A DNA stretch of 64,000 nucleotides, taken from NCBI GenBank assembly GCA_049324695.1, contig JBMOMJ010000029.1:1-64000 (forward strand), given 5' to 3'. This document shows positions 35,634 through 43,631 of this stretch, piece by piece. Position 1 is the first letter of the stretch. Every line of letters starts with the position of its first letter. The DNA is from PMG-095 sp049324695 (GTDB taxonomy: Bacteria > Myxococcota_A > Polyangia > Polyangiales > Polyangiaceae). The notes under the pieces were generated by a model. That model had not been told where the DNA came from, searched no databases, and saw only the letters and a list, made by a program, of their open reading frames with translations. The position numbers and the translations under genes were made by a program.

Positions 35634-36767
35634 ATGTACTTGTTGCGCGGGATCTTGGGCTACGTCGCGGTTTTGGCGTTGTTGGCGGTGGCAGCGCATG
35701 CGGGAGGAGTTGTGGCCGCACGGGGGTTGGGAGCGGCGCCGTTTCGTTGGTTCGATGTGGGGCGTCGGCGCGAGGGTTGGCGGGGGTTTGGAGTGCGGTT
35801 GGCGAGTGGGGTGGCTGGATTGTTGGGGGTGGTGTTGGTGTTGTTTGTTGCGTTTTTGGCGCAAGGGGATCAGGTTGCTACCGCGCGTGTCGAAGTGCGC
35901 GCTGGTGCCGCGCAGGATGCTGGGGTTCGCACGGGTGACCGCGTCCTGAGCGTCGACAGTAAGGCTGTCGCAAGCTTCGAGGAGTTGCGGGCGGAGTTGC
36001 GGCGGGGTGGGGCGGCGAAGCAGTTGGAGGTTGAGCGCGATGGGCAGAAGCTTGCGATGGCCGTGACGCCGCGCGCTGGTCTGATCGGAGTCATGCCGCT
36101 ATATGAAACTCAGGCGCTGTCCGCCGCGACGGCAATGCAGCGCGCGTTCAATACGCCGTTTACCGTGGGCTCAATGGTGATCGAGCAAGCGACGCGGGCT
36201 TCGGATGGAGAGCGCGTGCAGCTCATGGGGCCGGTTGGTATCGTTCGTGAGGGAAGCAAGCGGGCGTTCGGCTCTTTCGCGGTGATTCTCGGATACGTTG
36301 GAGTTTTCTTTTGGCCGCTGTTGATCGGTTTGCACATTTTCGATGTGCTGACGCTGTCGCTGTTTCGCGTTACGCATCCTTGGGCGAGGGCTGCAACTGC
36401 GACGGCGAGTGATTCCGACGGGCGGCTTGCGCGTATCTACCAGGCTCTTTTGGTGTCGTTGCTCTGCGCTGTGGCTTATGTCTTGCTGACTATTCTTCAA
36501 GCGACGAGTTTCGGCGACGGGGCGCTAATTGGGATTTTCTTGCTGGCTCCGGCTGTGCTCGCGAGCATTGTGCTCGTCGCGCTGGCGGTGTCGCTGCGAG
36601 CAGGCAAAGCTGGAGGGCTGGCCGCGCTCGTTGGGAGTGCGATCATTCCCTGCCTAGTTTTTGGCATGGCTGGCTGGGCGCTGTTTTGGCTTCGCGGCGA
36701 ACTGCGGCGTCGCGGCTACGCGGTCAGCGGATTCGTGGCGACGGCGCCGGGCGATGCCGCCGGGTGA
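35634..36767 (+). CDS. RseP-like membrane protein with degenerate protease motifs
   Basis: A 377-residue membrane protein from ATG 35634 (GGTGGGG upstream; GTG 35625 is an alternative). The fold order matches site-2 proteases: an N-terminal helix, a second helix, a PDZ domain (about 80-150: A-G-V-R-T-G-D-R-V-L-S-V-D), then several membrane helices. However, the place of the catalytic H-E-x-G-H reads A-H-A-G-G-V near residue 21, and the later L-D-G motif appears as I-F-D-V. Thus the zinc site looks lost. The extra C-terminal helices (about 235-365) are more than usual for RseP. It may be a non-catalytic substrate-binding homologue. The stop is 6 bases from the convergent hslO. Confidence 0.6.
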   Translation: MYLLRGILGYVAVLALLAVAAHAGGVVAARGLGAAPFRWFDVGRRREGWRGFGVRLASGVAGLLGVVLVLFVAFLAQGDQVATARVEVRAGAAQDAGVRTGDRVLSVDSKAVASFEELRAELRRGGAAKQLEVERDGQKLAMAVTPRAGLIGVMPLYETQALSAATAMQRAFNTPFTVGSMVIEQATRASDGERVQLMGPVGIVREGSKRAFGSFAVILGYVGVFFWPLLIGLHIFDVLTLSLFRVTHPWARAATATASDSDGRLARIYQALLVSLLCAVAYVLLTILQATSFGDGALIGIFLLAPAVLASIVLVALAVSLRAGKAGGLAALVGSAIIPCLVFGMAGWALFWLRGELRRRGYAVSGFVATAPGDAAG

Positions 36768-36773
36768 AGGCAG

Positions 36774-37628
36774 CTAGCTCTGGTTGAGCAAGCCGCGCAG
36801 GCGCGTGGGCAAAATACGGTATTCGCGTTTGCAGTATTCGCATGCGATCTCGAGCACGTCGTCGCTCGATAGGAGGTGCTCGATGTCGCTGCGCGGTAAG
36901 GTTGCGAGTGCCGACATGACGCGAAGCTCGTCACACCAGCACGAGTAGTTCACCGCGCTCTCTTCGATGCGCGTGAAGGCCATGCCGTGCAGGAGCTGGT
37001 CGAGCAAGTAGCTCGGCGAGAAGCTGGCGTCGTCGAGTTGCGCGTCGATGTTCTCGAAATCGCGCAGGCGTTCGGTCATGACCATGAGCGGACCGCGGCC
37101 CACTTCGGGGAGCAGCTGCACCATGTAACCACCTGCAGCAACTACGTGGTCGTCTTCGATGTGGGTGCTCACCGCGACCATCGAAACGACCTGCTCGGAG
37201 ACTTGCATGTACGCCATGAGCGCACGCGAGACGCCGCCCTCGCTGGGAACTTCGACGATGCCCTGATTGATGTGGCCGCTCGGCATCGTGCGCATCATTT
37301 GAATTACGGCGCCGTCGTCGAGCGCGATTTCGTCTGCGCCGGTGAGCTGCACGAGGCCGCGCGTTTGGCCCGATGGGTGCGAATCCGCTACCAAGCTGCC
37401 GGAGCCGTTGGCGCCACGGAGGACGCCTTGGACGCGCAGCTGCGGGGCCATGGTTTCGCGAAACAGGATGGCGCTGGTGATGAGATCGCCGAAGGTGCGC
37501 GCGGTCGCGCCTTTGGCCCCCTGGGCGCGCACCGCACCGCGAATGGTTTCGGTGGTTCGCGCCGTGATGACCCTAAAAGCGCCGTCGTCGGTAATGGCGC
37601 GGAGCACGCTGTCCTTCGCTTGCGTCAC
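36774..37628 (-). CDS. hslO: Hsp33-family redox chaperone
   Basis: A 284-residue cytosolic holdase chaperone. The C-terminal zinc switch is intact: C-x-C at Cys230/Cys232 and C-x-x-C at Cys263/Cys266. Oxidation releases zinc and activates binding of unfolded proteins. The core shows the family segments G-S-G-S-L-V-A-D, G-H-I-N-Q-G-I-V-E-V and E-V-G-R-G-P-L. The start is GTG 37628, with a GGGAGG run overlapping it, so the exact start is a little uncertain. It converges on the RseP-like gene, and the esterase gene ends 43 bases upstream on the same strand. Confidence 0.93.
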   Translation of the reverse strand: MTQAKDSVLRAITDDGAFRVITARTTETIRGAVRAQGAKGATARTFGDLITSAILFRETMAPQLRVQGVLRGANGSGSLVADSHPSGQTRGLVQLTGADEIALDDGAVIQMMRTMPSGHINQGIVEVPSEGGVSRALMAYMQVSEQVVSMVAVSTHIEDDHVVAAGGYMVQLLPEVGRGPLMVMTERLRDFENIDAQLDDASFSPSYLLDQLLHGMAFTRIEESAVNYSCWCDELRVMSALATLPRSDIEHLLSSDDVLEIACEYCKREYRILPTRLRGLLNQS

Positions 37629-37671
37629 CTCCCGAGCATACGCCCTGGCTCGCCCAGCGCCAGGCCTTGGT

Positions 37672-38550
37672 CTAACGCAACGCGCGGTCGAACCACATCA
37701 ATGCGTCGAGCGTACCGATTTCTCGCAGCCACCCTTGGCTGTGTGGGCCTTTGCGCTCCACGAAACTCACGTTGGCGCCCCCGCTTTCTAGTGCTCGCGA
37801 GAACTCGAGATTGGCCGCCCGATATGGGTCGAAGCTCGAAGTCGAAGCGTATACGACTGGTCTCTGGTTCTGCTTGAGCAGGCGGCGCGCTGCGGCTACT
37901 GCGTACACCTTGCTGAAGGCCCCTTGCAGCGTTCCCAAGGCACGAAACGCTGTCGGTTGCAGTAGCCCAACCTCGACTGCGCTGAAGCCGCCGAGCGACA
38001 CGCCAGCGAGCCCAGCACGTTCCACGTCTGCGATCGAGCCGAGCTCTGTGCGTACCGCTGGCAACAACTTACCGGTGAGCCAGCCCGCGTAGCGTTCGAG
38101 TGATCGTTGCCAGTTGCCGCCTAGGTAGGGGTTCGGCAAAAACGGGCACACCGCGCACACACCACGGAACGGTCGTTCGCGGAGTGAGTTCTGAATCGCC
38201 CAACGCTCTTCGTCGCTCACGTAGGCGTACTTGTCGTGATGGTTGAGCTTGCCCTCGCTGAGCCGAGCCCACGCCGAGCCGAGCCCGTACGCGTCGACCC
38301 AAGCGCGCGTGCCGAGCTTGGGGTTCACGGTTTCGCCGAGACCGTGCAGAAGCACCAGCACCGGCAACTTCTCGCCCTCGAGGCGATGGATCGGCAAGAC
38401 AACCAAGCTGCGGCCGAGGTCGCGCGGCGAGCCGGGGACATCGATGACACGCTCCTCGATGCTCGGCTCGCGCAAGAAAGCGTTCGGAAACGCCGGGCAT
38501 ACGCCGAGCCCGAAGAAACTGCGACGCGAGAGGCGAGGGGCACGCGGCAC
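37672..38550 (-). CDS. Tat-exported alpha/beta-hydrolase (esterase)
   Basis: A 292-residue serine hydrolase. The N-terminal S-R-R-S-F-F-G-L-G is a twin-arginine signal without a long hydrophobic run. The nucleophile elbow G-V-S-L-G-G lies near residue 186. Oxyanion-region L-L-H-G-L-G is near 68, and a C-terminal His is in G-P-H-S-Q-G-W. The family resembles the putative-esterase/enterochelin esterase group. The substrate is unknown. It starts at GTG 38550. yacG lies 38 bases upstream on the same strand, so the genes may share a transcript with glyQS, yacG and hslO. Confidence 0.8.
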   Translation of the reverse strand: MPRAPRLSRRSFFGLGVCPAFPNAFLREPSIEERVIDVPGSPRDLGRSLVVLPIHRLEGEKLPVLVLLHGLGETVNPKLGTRAWVDAYGLGSAWARLSEGKLNHHDKYAYVSDEERWAIQNSLRERPFRGVCAVCPFLPNPYLGGNWQRSLERYAGWLTGKLLPAVRTELGSIADVERAGLAGVSLGGFSAVEVGLLQPTAFRALGTLQGAFSKVYAVAAARRLLKQNQRPVVYASTSSFDPYRAANLEFSRALESGGANVSFVERKGPHSQGWLREIGTLDALMWFDRALR

Positions 38551-38588
38551 CGCCCGAGTCTAGCGGCGAATCGCGCAGGTCGCTCGCG

Positions 38589-38801
38589 TCAGTTCAGGTG
38601 GCGGCGCTCGTCTTCCGGCTCGAGCGGCAGCGGCTCCGACACCTTGTACTCTTCGTTGAGCCAGGCGTGCAGATCCGCCAATTTGCAGCGCGCCGAACAG
38701 AAGGGCCGCGACGGAAAATCGTCGGGGACGTCTTCCAGCACGGTCTTGCAAGTGGGGCAATTGATCCGCACGAGCCGAGCATAGCGCGTTTTTGGCGCCA
38801 T
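38589..38801 (-). CDS. yacG: DNA gyrase inhibitor YacG-like zinc protein
   Basis: A 70-residue zinc-finger protein. It has the family's C-x2-C-x16-C-x3-C set (Cys15, 18, 35, 39), followed by the conserved L-A-D-L-H-A-W-L-N-E-E-Y helix and an acidic tail. In Escherichia coli YacG binds GyrB and blocks gyrase from DNA. ATG 38801 is used; GTG 38771 would begin just before the first Cys. It sits 24 bases downstream of the glycyl-tRNA synthetase gene. Confidence 0.9.
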   Translation of the reverse strand: MAPKTRYARLVRINCPTCKTVLEDVPDDFPSRPFCSARCKLADLHAWLNEEYKVSEPLPLEPEDERRHLN

Positions 38802-38825
38802 GGCTCGGCTCCGGATCGGGCATGC

Positions 38826-40382
38826 CTACGGGGCGCCGAGCTTTTCAGCTAGCCAATCACCTACGCGGTCGATGGCGATGCGCTCTTGTGCGCCCGTGTC
38901 ACGATCGCGCACCGTGACGCTCTGTCCCGCCGCTGTTTCTCCGTCCACGGTGAAGCAGTAGGGGCAACCGGCCTCGTCCATGCGCGCGTAGCGCCTGCCG
39001 ATGGCGGCTTTCACGTCGTGCTCGATGACGCCGCTGCGGAAGAAGCGGCGCGTCAACTCGGCGTGTAGCTTCTCGCTGATTTCGGGCATGCCGTCCTTGT
39101 TGACCAGCGGGAACACCGCTGCCTTGATCGGCGCGAGCCGCGGATGAATCTTGAGGAGCTCGGGGCTCGGGCGCGATGCGTCTTCGGTGAAGGCTTCGCA
39201 CAGCACGGCCAGCACGCCGCGGTCGAGACCAGCGGACGGTTCGATCACGTGGGGCAGGTACTTTTCGCCTTTGCGCGAGCCGTTCGGCAGGAGCTCGCCG
39301 CGCTCGGAGTCGAAGTACTCGAGGTTGGTGCGCGCCATTTTCTGGTGCTGCGAAAGGTCGAAGTTGGAGCGGTGTGCGATGCCTTCGAGTTCGCCGAAGC
39401 CGGGCGCCGTGAAGGGGAAGCGGTACTCCACGTCACTGGTGCCTGCGCCGTCGCGCGCATAGTGCGCGAGCTCGTCCTTCTCGTGTTCGCGCAGCTGCAG
39501 GTTTTCGCCGGCGAGCCCGAGGCTCTTCCACCAAGCCATGCGCGTGTCGCGCCAGAAGGCGTACCACTCGCGCGCCTCTGATTCGTGGCAGAAAAATTCG
39601 ATTTCCATCTGCTCGAATTCGCGGCTGCGGAAGGTGAAGTTGCGCGGTGTGACCTCGTTGCGAAACGCTTTGCCCGTTTGTGCGATGCCGAACGGAACGC
39701 GCACGCGCGTCGTGTCGATCACGTTCTTGAACTGCACGAAAATGCCCTGCGCCGTCTCTGGCCTCAGAAACGCGACGTCGTCCTCCGTTGCGGTCGCGCC
39801 AACGTAGGTCTTGAACATCAGGTTGAAGGCGCGCGGCTCGGTCAAGCTGCCCACCTTTTCTGCATCGGGACCGAGCACCGAAGCCCACTCTTCTTTTGCG
39901 ACCTTCGAAAGCGGCATGCTGCCGACTTCGCCCCAAGCTTTTTCGGCCTTCTTCTTTTGCTTGGCTTCGCTCGGGCTGTCTGGGAGGTAACAGAACAGCG
40001 GCTTGCCCTGGCGATCGCCGTTGGCCGGCACGTACACGAACAGATGATCGGCGCGGTAGCGCGCTTTGGACTCGCGGCAGTCCACCATCGGATCGCTGAA
40101 GCCCGCGACGTGACCGCTAGCTTCCCAAACTTTGGGGTGCTGAATGATGCAGCTGTCGAGGGGCACGATGCGCACCGGTTGCCCGTTGGGACCGACGGCG
40201 CCGCCGCAGGGGAGAAGCACTACGTCTTGCCACCACGCTTCACGCAGGTTCTTTTTGAGCTGCGCACCGAGCGGGCCGTAGTCCCAAAAACCATTGATGC
40301 CGCCATAGATCTCGGAGGCCTGGTAAACGAACCCGCGGCGCTTCGCGAGCGCCATGATCTTATCCATCGACTTGCTGGTCAT
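38826..40382 (-). CDS. glyQS: Glycyl-tRNA synthetase, homodimeric type
   Basis: A 518-residue class II synthetase that charges tRNA-Gly. The N-terminal motif-1 region, F-V-Y-Q-A-S-E-I-Y-G-G and F-W-D-Y-G-P-L-G, is diagnostic for the alpha2 form. Motif 2 appears as F-R-N-E-V-T-P-R-N-F-T-F-R-S-R-E-F-E-Q-M, and motif 3 near A-G-L-D-R-G-V-L-A-V-L. The anticodon-binding domain lies at the C-terminus (from about 400). The length is a little above the bacterial norm through an insert near residue 120-165. The ATG at 40382 starts a run that continues into yacG, the esterase and hslO. Confidence 0.96.
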   Translation of the reverse strand: MTSKSMDKIMALAKRRGFVYQASEIYGGINGFWDYGPLGAQLKKNLREAWWQDVVLLPCGGAVGPNGQPVRIVPLDSCIIQHPKVWEASGHVAGFSDPMVDCRESKARYRADHLFVYVPANGDRQGKPLFCYLPDSPSEAKQKKKAEKAWGEVGSMPLSKVAKEEWASVLGPDAEKVGSLTEPRAFNLMFKTYVGATATEDDVAFLRPETAQGIFVQFKNVIDTTRVRVPFGIAQTGKAFRNEVTPRNFTFRSREFEQMEIEFFCHESEAREWYAFWRDTRMAWWKSLGLAGENLQLREHEKDELAHYARDGAGTSDVEYRFPFTAPGFGELEGIAHRSNFDLSQHQKMARTNLEYFDSERGELLPNGSRKGEKYLPHVIEPSAGLDRGVLAVLCEAFTEDASRPSPELLKIHPRLAPIKAAVFPLVNKDGMPEISEKLHAELTRRFFRSGVIEHDVKAAIGRRYARMDEAGCPYCFTVDGETAAGQSVTVRDRDTGAQERIAIDRVGDWLAEKLGAP

Positions 40383-40555
40383 CGCTCTACTCGTGTCCTC
40401 GGCGCGAACGACGCACGAGGGGCGCGCAGCCTAGCGCGTTTGGCGTCGCTTTTCTGCGCGCCGACCGCGAGTGACGTGCCCCGAAGCTGATCGGATGTTC
40501 AGCTGAAACGGCCGACGCGGAGCCGAGCGCCCGCTCTGCTAAATGTGCTCGTCTC

Positions 40556-41812
40556 TTGGAAAAAGCTTCGCCACTCGCTGCGCTGCGCTCCCGAAACTAC
40601 CGGCTGCTCTGGGCTGGCGCGCTCATCTCGATGGCGGGCTCGATGATGCGGGTCGCGGCGCTCAATTGGCACGTCTCACTGCTGGCGCATCCGGATCAGA
40701 AGGCGCTCGCGCTGGGCGGAGTCGGGCTGTCGCGCGTGGTGCCCATCGTCATTTGTTCGCTGGTCGCAGGTGTCGCGGCGGACGCCTTCGATCGCCGCAA
40801 GGTGCTGTTGGCCACCAACGCGGCGATGTTCTTCATCTCGGGTGCGCTCGCTCTGATGACCCTGAGCGGCGTGCATCAGCTGTGGGCGATCTACTTGGTT
40901 TCGGCTTTGAGCGCGGCCGCCGCGGCGTTCGATAACCCCGCGCGCAACGCATTCTTTCCCCAGCTCGTGCCGCGCGAGCATCTGCCCAACGCGATCAGCC
41001 TGAACAGCATCTTGTTCCAAGCGGCGTCGGTGGTGGGTCCGGTCTTGGCAGGCGCCATCATCAGCGTCTCGAACGTCGCGTGGGTCTACGTGGTGGACGC
41101 GCTGAGCTTCGCCGTGCTCGTGGTTTCGCTGCTCGCCATGCGCAACGTGCCGCAGCGTGCGAGCGGAGCACGCCTCAGCATGGGACCGAGCGCCGCGCTC
41201 GAAGGCCTGCGCTTCGTATTCGGGCGCCCGCTGATTCGTTCGTCTATGTTGCTCGACTTCTTCGCGACGTTCTTCGCGTCAGCTACCGCGCTGCTGCCCA
41301 TTTTCGCGCAAGATATCTTGCACGTGGACGCGCGCGGTTACGGTTTGCTCTCTTCGGCAACCGCCGCCGGTGCCGTGATCATGAGCTTCGTGATGGTGCC
41401 GGCCATCGAGCACATCGAACGCCGTGGGCGCACCCTGATTTTGGCGGCGATGGCTTACGGCGCCGTGACGATTGCCTTCGGCATTTCCACCTCTTTTTGG
41501 CTCAGCTTTGCCTGCCTCTTCCTCGGCGGCGCGGCGGACATGGTGAGCACCGTGCTACGCCAGGTGATTCGCCAAATTGCGACGCCTGACGAGATGCGTG
41601 GCCGCATGACCTCCGTGAACATGATGTTCTTCATGGGAGGGCCGCAGCTCGGCGAACTCGAAGCGGGTCTCGTAGCGCAAGCCTTTGGCCCCGTCAGCTC
41701 AGTCGTGTCGGGCGGCATCGGCTGCATCTTGGCCGTGCTTTGGATCGCAGCGCGCACGCCAGCGCTGACCCAGTATCGACGCGAGAGTCCAGCGCCGATT
41801 GCCAGCGCCTGA
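40556..41812 (+). CDS. MFS transporter, EntS-like
   Basis: A 418-residue 12-helix major facilitator. The N-terminus has L-R-S-R-N-Y-R-L-L-W-A-G, typical of the enterobactin exporter (EntS/MFS_3) family, and the loop 2-3 signature A-D-A-F-D-R-R-K-V-L is intact. D-N-P-A-R-N-A-F and the C-terminal E-M-R-G-R-M-T-S-V-N-M also match the family. It probably exports a small metabolite or siderophore-like compound; the cargo is unknown, as no biosynthetic genes adjoin it. TTG 40556 is the only start that preserves the first helix. It converges on the TPP enzyme gene. Confidence 0.88.
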   Translation: MEKASPLAALRSRNYRLLWAGALISMAGSMMRVAALNWHVSLLAHPDQKALALGGVGLSRVVPIVICSLVAGVAADAFDRRKVLLATNAAMFFISGALALMTLSGVHQLWAIYLVSALSAAAAAFDNPARNAFFPQLVPREHLPNAISLNSILFQAASVVGPVLAGAIISVSNVAWVYVVDALSFAVLVVSLLAMRNVPQRASGARLSMGPSAALEGLRFVFGRPLIRSSMLLDFFATFFASATALLPIFAQDILHVDARGYGLLSSATAAGAVIMSFVMVPAIEHIERRGRTLILAAMAYGAVTIAFGISTSFWLSFACLFLGGAADMVSTVLRQVIRQIATPDEMRGRMTSVNMMFFMGGPQLGELEAGLVAQAFGPVSSVVSGGIGCILAVLWIAARTPALTQYRRESPAPIASA

Positions 41813-41820
41813 ACGCCACG

Positions 41821-41841
41821 ACCTCGCGTTTCAGCCGAGGT
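41821..41841. terminator. Hairpin between convergent MFS and TPP-enzyme genes
   Basis: ACCTCG (41821-41826) and CGAGGT (41836-41841) form a 6-bp stem with a 9-base loop. It overlaps the stop codon of the minus-strand gene and lies 8 bases past the MFS stop, so it could serve both directions. The stem is short. Confidence 0.4.
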
Positions 41842-43606
41842 GCTGAAAGCGCTCGACTTGGTGCTGCGCGGCAGGCACGTCCGGATCCGGTTGTGAGAAC
41901 GCGTGTTGGAGCTTCTTCTGTTGTTCGGGTGTGAGCTCGGGAGGTAGCGGTGGCACGTTGGCGTCGGTGATGGCTTCGATCAAAAACGGTCGCTCCGCCT
42001 TGAAGGCGCGCTGACAGACTGCCTCGAGCTCGTTCACACTCGCGACGCGCGCGGCTTCCAGCCCTAAGAGCTCGGCGTAGCGAGCGAAGGGAAAATCCAT
42101 CAGATCTTGTGAGGGTGGGAACTTGGGATCGCCCTCCATCACGCGCTGCTCCCACGTGACGTAGCTCAACTGTTGATTGTTGAGCACCACCACCACGAGG
42201 CGCGGGTCTCGCCAGCTTTTGTAGTGCTGCACGGCCGTGATCAGCGCATTGATCCCGCTCATTTGCATGGCACCGTCGCCCACCAGCGCCAAAACCGGCC
42301 GATCCGAGTGGCCCAGTTTGGCGGCGAGCGCGTACGGAATACCGGAGCCCATGGTTGCCAAGGTTCCGCTCAAGGAGGCTTGCATGCCGCGGCGAATTTG
42401 GATGTAACGCGCGTACCAGAAGGTGGAGGTCCCGCAGTCGCCACAGATGATCACATCGTCGGGCAGAGCTCGGTTCAGCTCCCAGAACACACGCGCGGGG
42501 TTCAGCGGGTGTGCATCGAGTGACGCTGCCTGCTCCAGCTCACGGTGTGACTCGCTGACTAGCCGCTCCACATGCTCGCGGAACGAGCGGTCGCTACGCA
42601 CCTCGAGGCGCGGCAGCAGGGCGTTCAACGTTTCGGCGCAGTCACCAACCAGGTTGACCTCAGTGGGGTAGCGACCTCCCAACGCTTTGCCATCCAGATC
42701 GATTTGTACTGCACGCGCGGCGCCCGGCTTCGGCAAATACTCGGTATAAGGAAACTGCGAGCCAGCAATCAGCAGCGTGTCACACTCCTTCATCAACGTG
42801 TTGCTCGCGCGAGTGCCGAGCCAGCCCACTGAGCCCGTCACGAACGGCAAATCGTCCGGCACTGCAGCTTTGCCGAGCAGCGCTTTGGCCACGCCCGCGC
42901 CCAGCTTTTCGGCGACGGCAATCACTTGATCGGTTGCTGAGAGCGCGCCCGCGCCGACTAGAACCGCCACCTTCTTTCCAGAGTTCAGCAGCTCTGCGGC
43001 GCGCGCCAATTCCTCTTCTCGAGGCAGCACGCGTGGCGGCACGTAGCCCACGCTGGTCACGAGCTCACCATGCTTTTGTTTGGGCGCCTGCGGCGCGGAC
43101 AACTGCTGCACGTCGTGCGGGATAATCAGCGCCGTGACGCTGCGTTCGGCGAGAGCCGTGCGAAATGCCCGATCGATGACGTGGTGCACCTGTTCGGGCG
43201 TGGACACCACTTGCACGTGCTCGTGAGCGACGTCCTTGTACAAGGAAACCAGGTCGATCTCCTGCTGATAGTAGGAGCCGCCGGCGCTCTGCGCGACTTG
43301 CCCGATGATGGCGACCACTGGTTGATGATCGAGCTTCGCATCATACAAGCCATTCAGTGCGTGCACGGCACCGGGACCCTGCGTGACGAGGCACACGCCC
43401 ACACCACCGTTGTACTTGGCGTGCCCTGCCGCCATGAGCGCGCACAGCTCTTCGTGCGCTGGTTGGATGAAGCGAGGTCCGTCGCTGGCTCGACCGAGCG
43501 CACCCAACAGGCCGTTGATGCCGTCGCCCGAGTAGCCGTAAATGATGTCGACGCCCCAGGCCTTCAGGCGCTCCACCACGAAGTCGCTGACTTTCGAGTC
43601 GTTCAT
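41831..43606 (-). CDS. Thiamine-pyrophosphate enzyme, pyruvate-oxidase/PoxB-like
   Basis: A 591-residue TPP-dependent enzyme of the acetolactate synthase/pyruvate oxidase superfamily. The cofactor-activating Glu sits in A-H-E-E-L at about residue 52. The TPP/Mg motif begins G-D-G-A-M-Q-M-S and ends at V-L-N-N-Q-Q-L-S. It starts with F-V-V-E-R-L-K-A-W-G-V. The closest functional type by motif is the membrane-associated pyruvate:quinone oxidoreductase PoxB, which makes acetate, CO2 and reduced quinone, but a carboligase cannot be excluded. A strong GAGGAGA ribosome site precedes ATG 43606. It lies 25 bases downstream of the PGRS-like lipoprotein gene, so it may be the last gene of a four-gene run. 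Confidence 0.88.
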   Translation of the reverse strand: MNDSKVSDFVVERLKAWGVDIIYGYSGDGINGLLGALGRASDGPRFIQPAHEELCALMAAGHAKYNGGVGVCLVTQGPGAVHALNGLYDAKLDHQPVVAIIGQVAQSAGGSYYQQEIDLVSLYKDVAHEHVQVVSTPEQVHHVIDRAFRTALAERSVTALIIPHDVQQLSAPQAPKQKHGELVTSVGYVPPRVLPREEELARAAELLNSGKKVAVLVGAGALSATDQVIAVAEKLGAGVAKALLGKAAVPDDLPFVTGSVGWLGTRASNTLMKECDTLLIAGSQFPYTEYLPKPGAARAVQIDLDGKALGGRYPTEVNLVGDCAETLNALLPRLEVRSDRSFREHVERLVSESHRELEQAASLDAHPLNPARVFWELNRALPDDVIICGDCGTSTFWYARYIQIRRGMQASLSGTLATMGSGIPYALAAKLGHSDRPVLALVGDGAMQMSGINALITAVQHYKSWRDPRLVVVVLNNQQLSYVTWEQRVMEGDPKFPPSQDLMDFPFARYAELLGLEAARVASVNELEAVCQRAFKAERPFLIEAITDANVPPLPPELTPEQQKKLQHAFSQPDPDVPAAQHQVERFQHLG

Positions 43607-43631
43607 GACATGTTCTCCTCGTGGTTCGCGC

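Noticed and set aside
34957..35949. Plus-strand frame reading through the downstream repeat array into the RseP-like gene
   Set aside because: Unit lengths of 65 and 79 bp change the frame, so the same DNA is translated in different frames along it. It also overlaps the start of a real membrane-protein gene.
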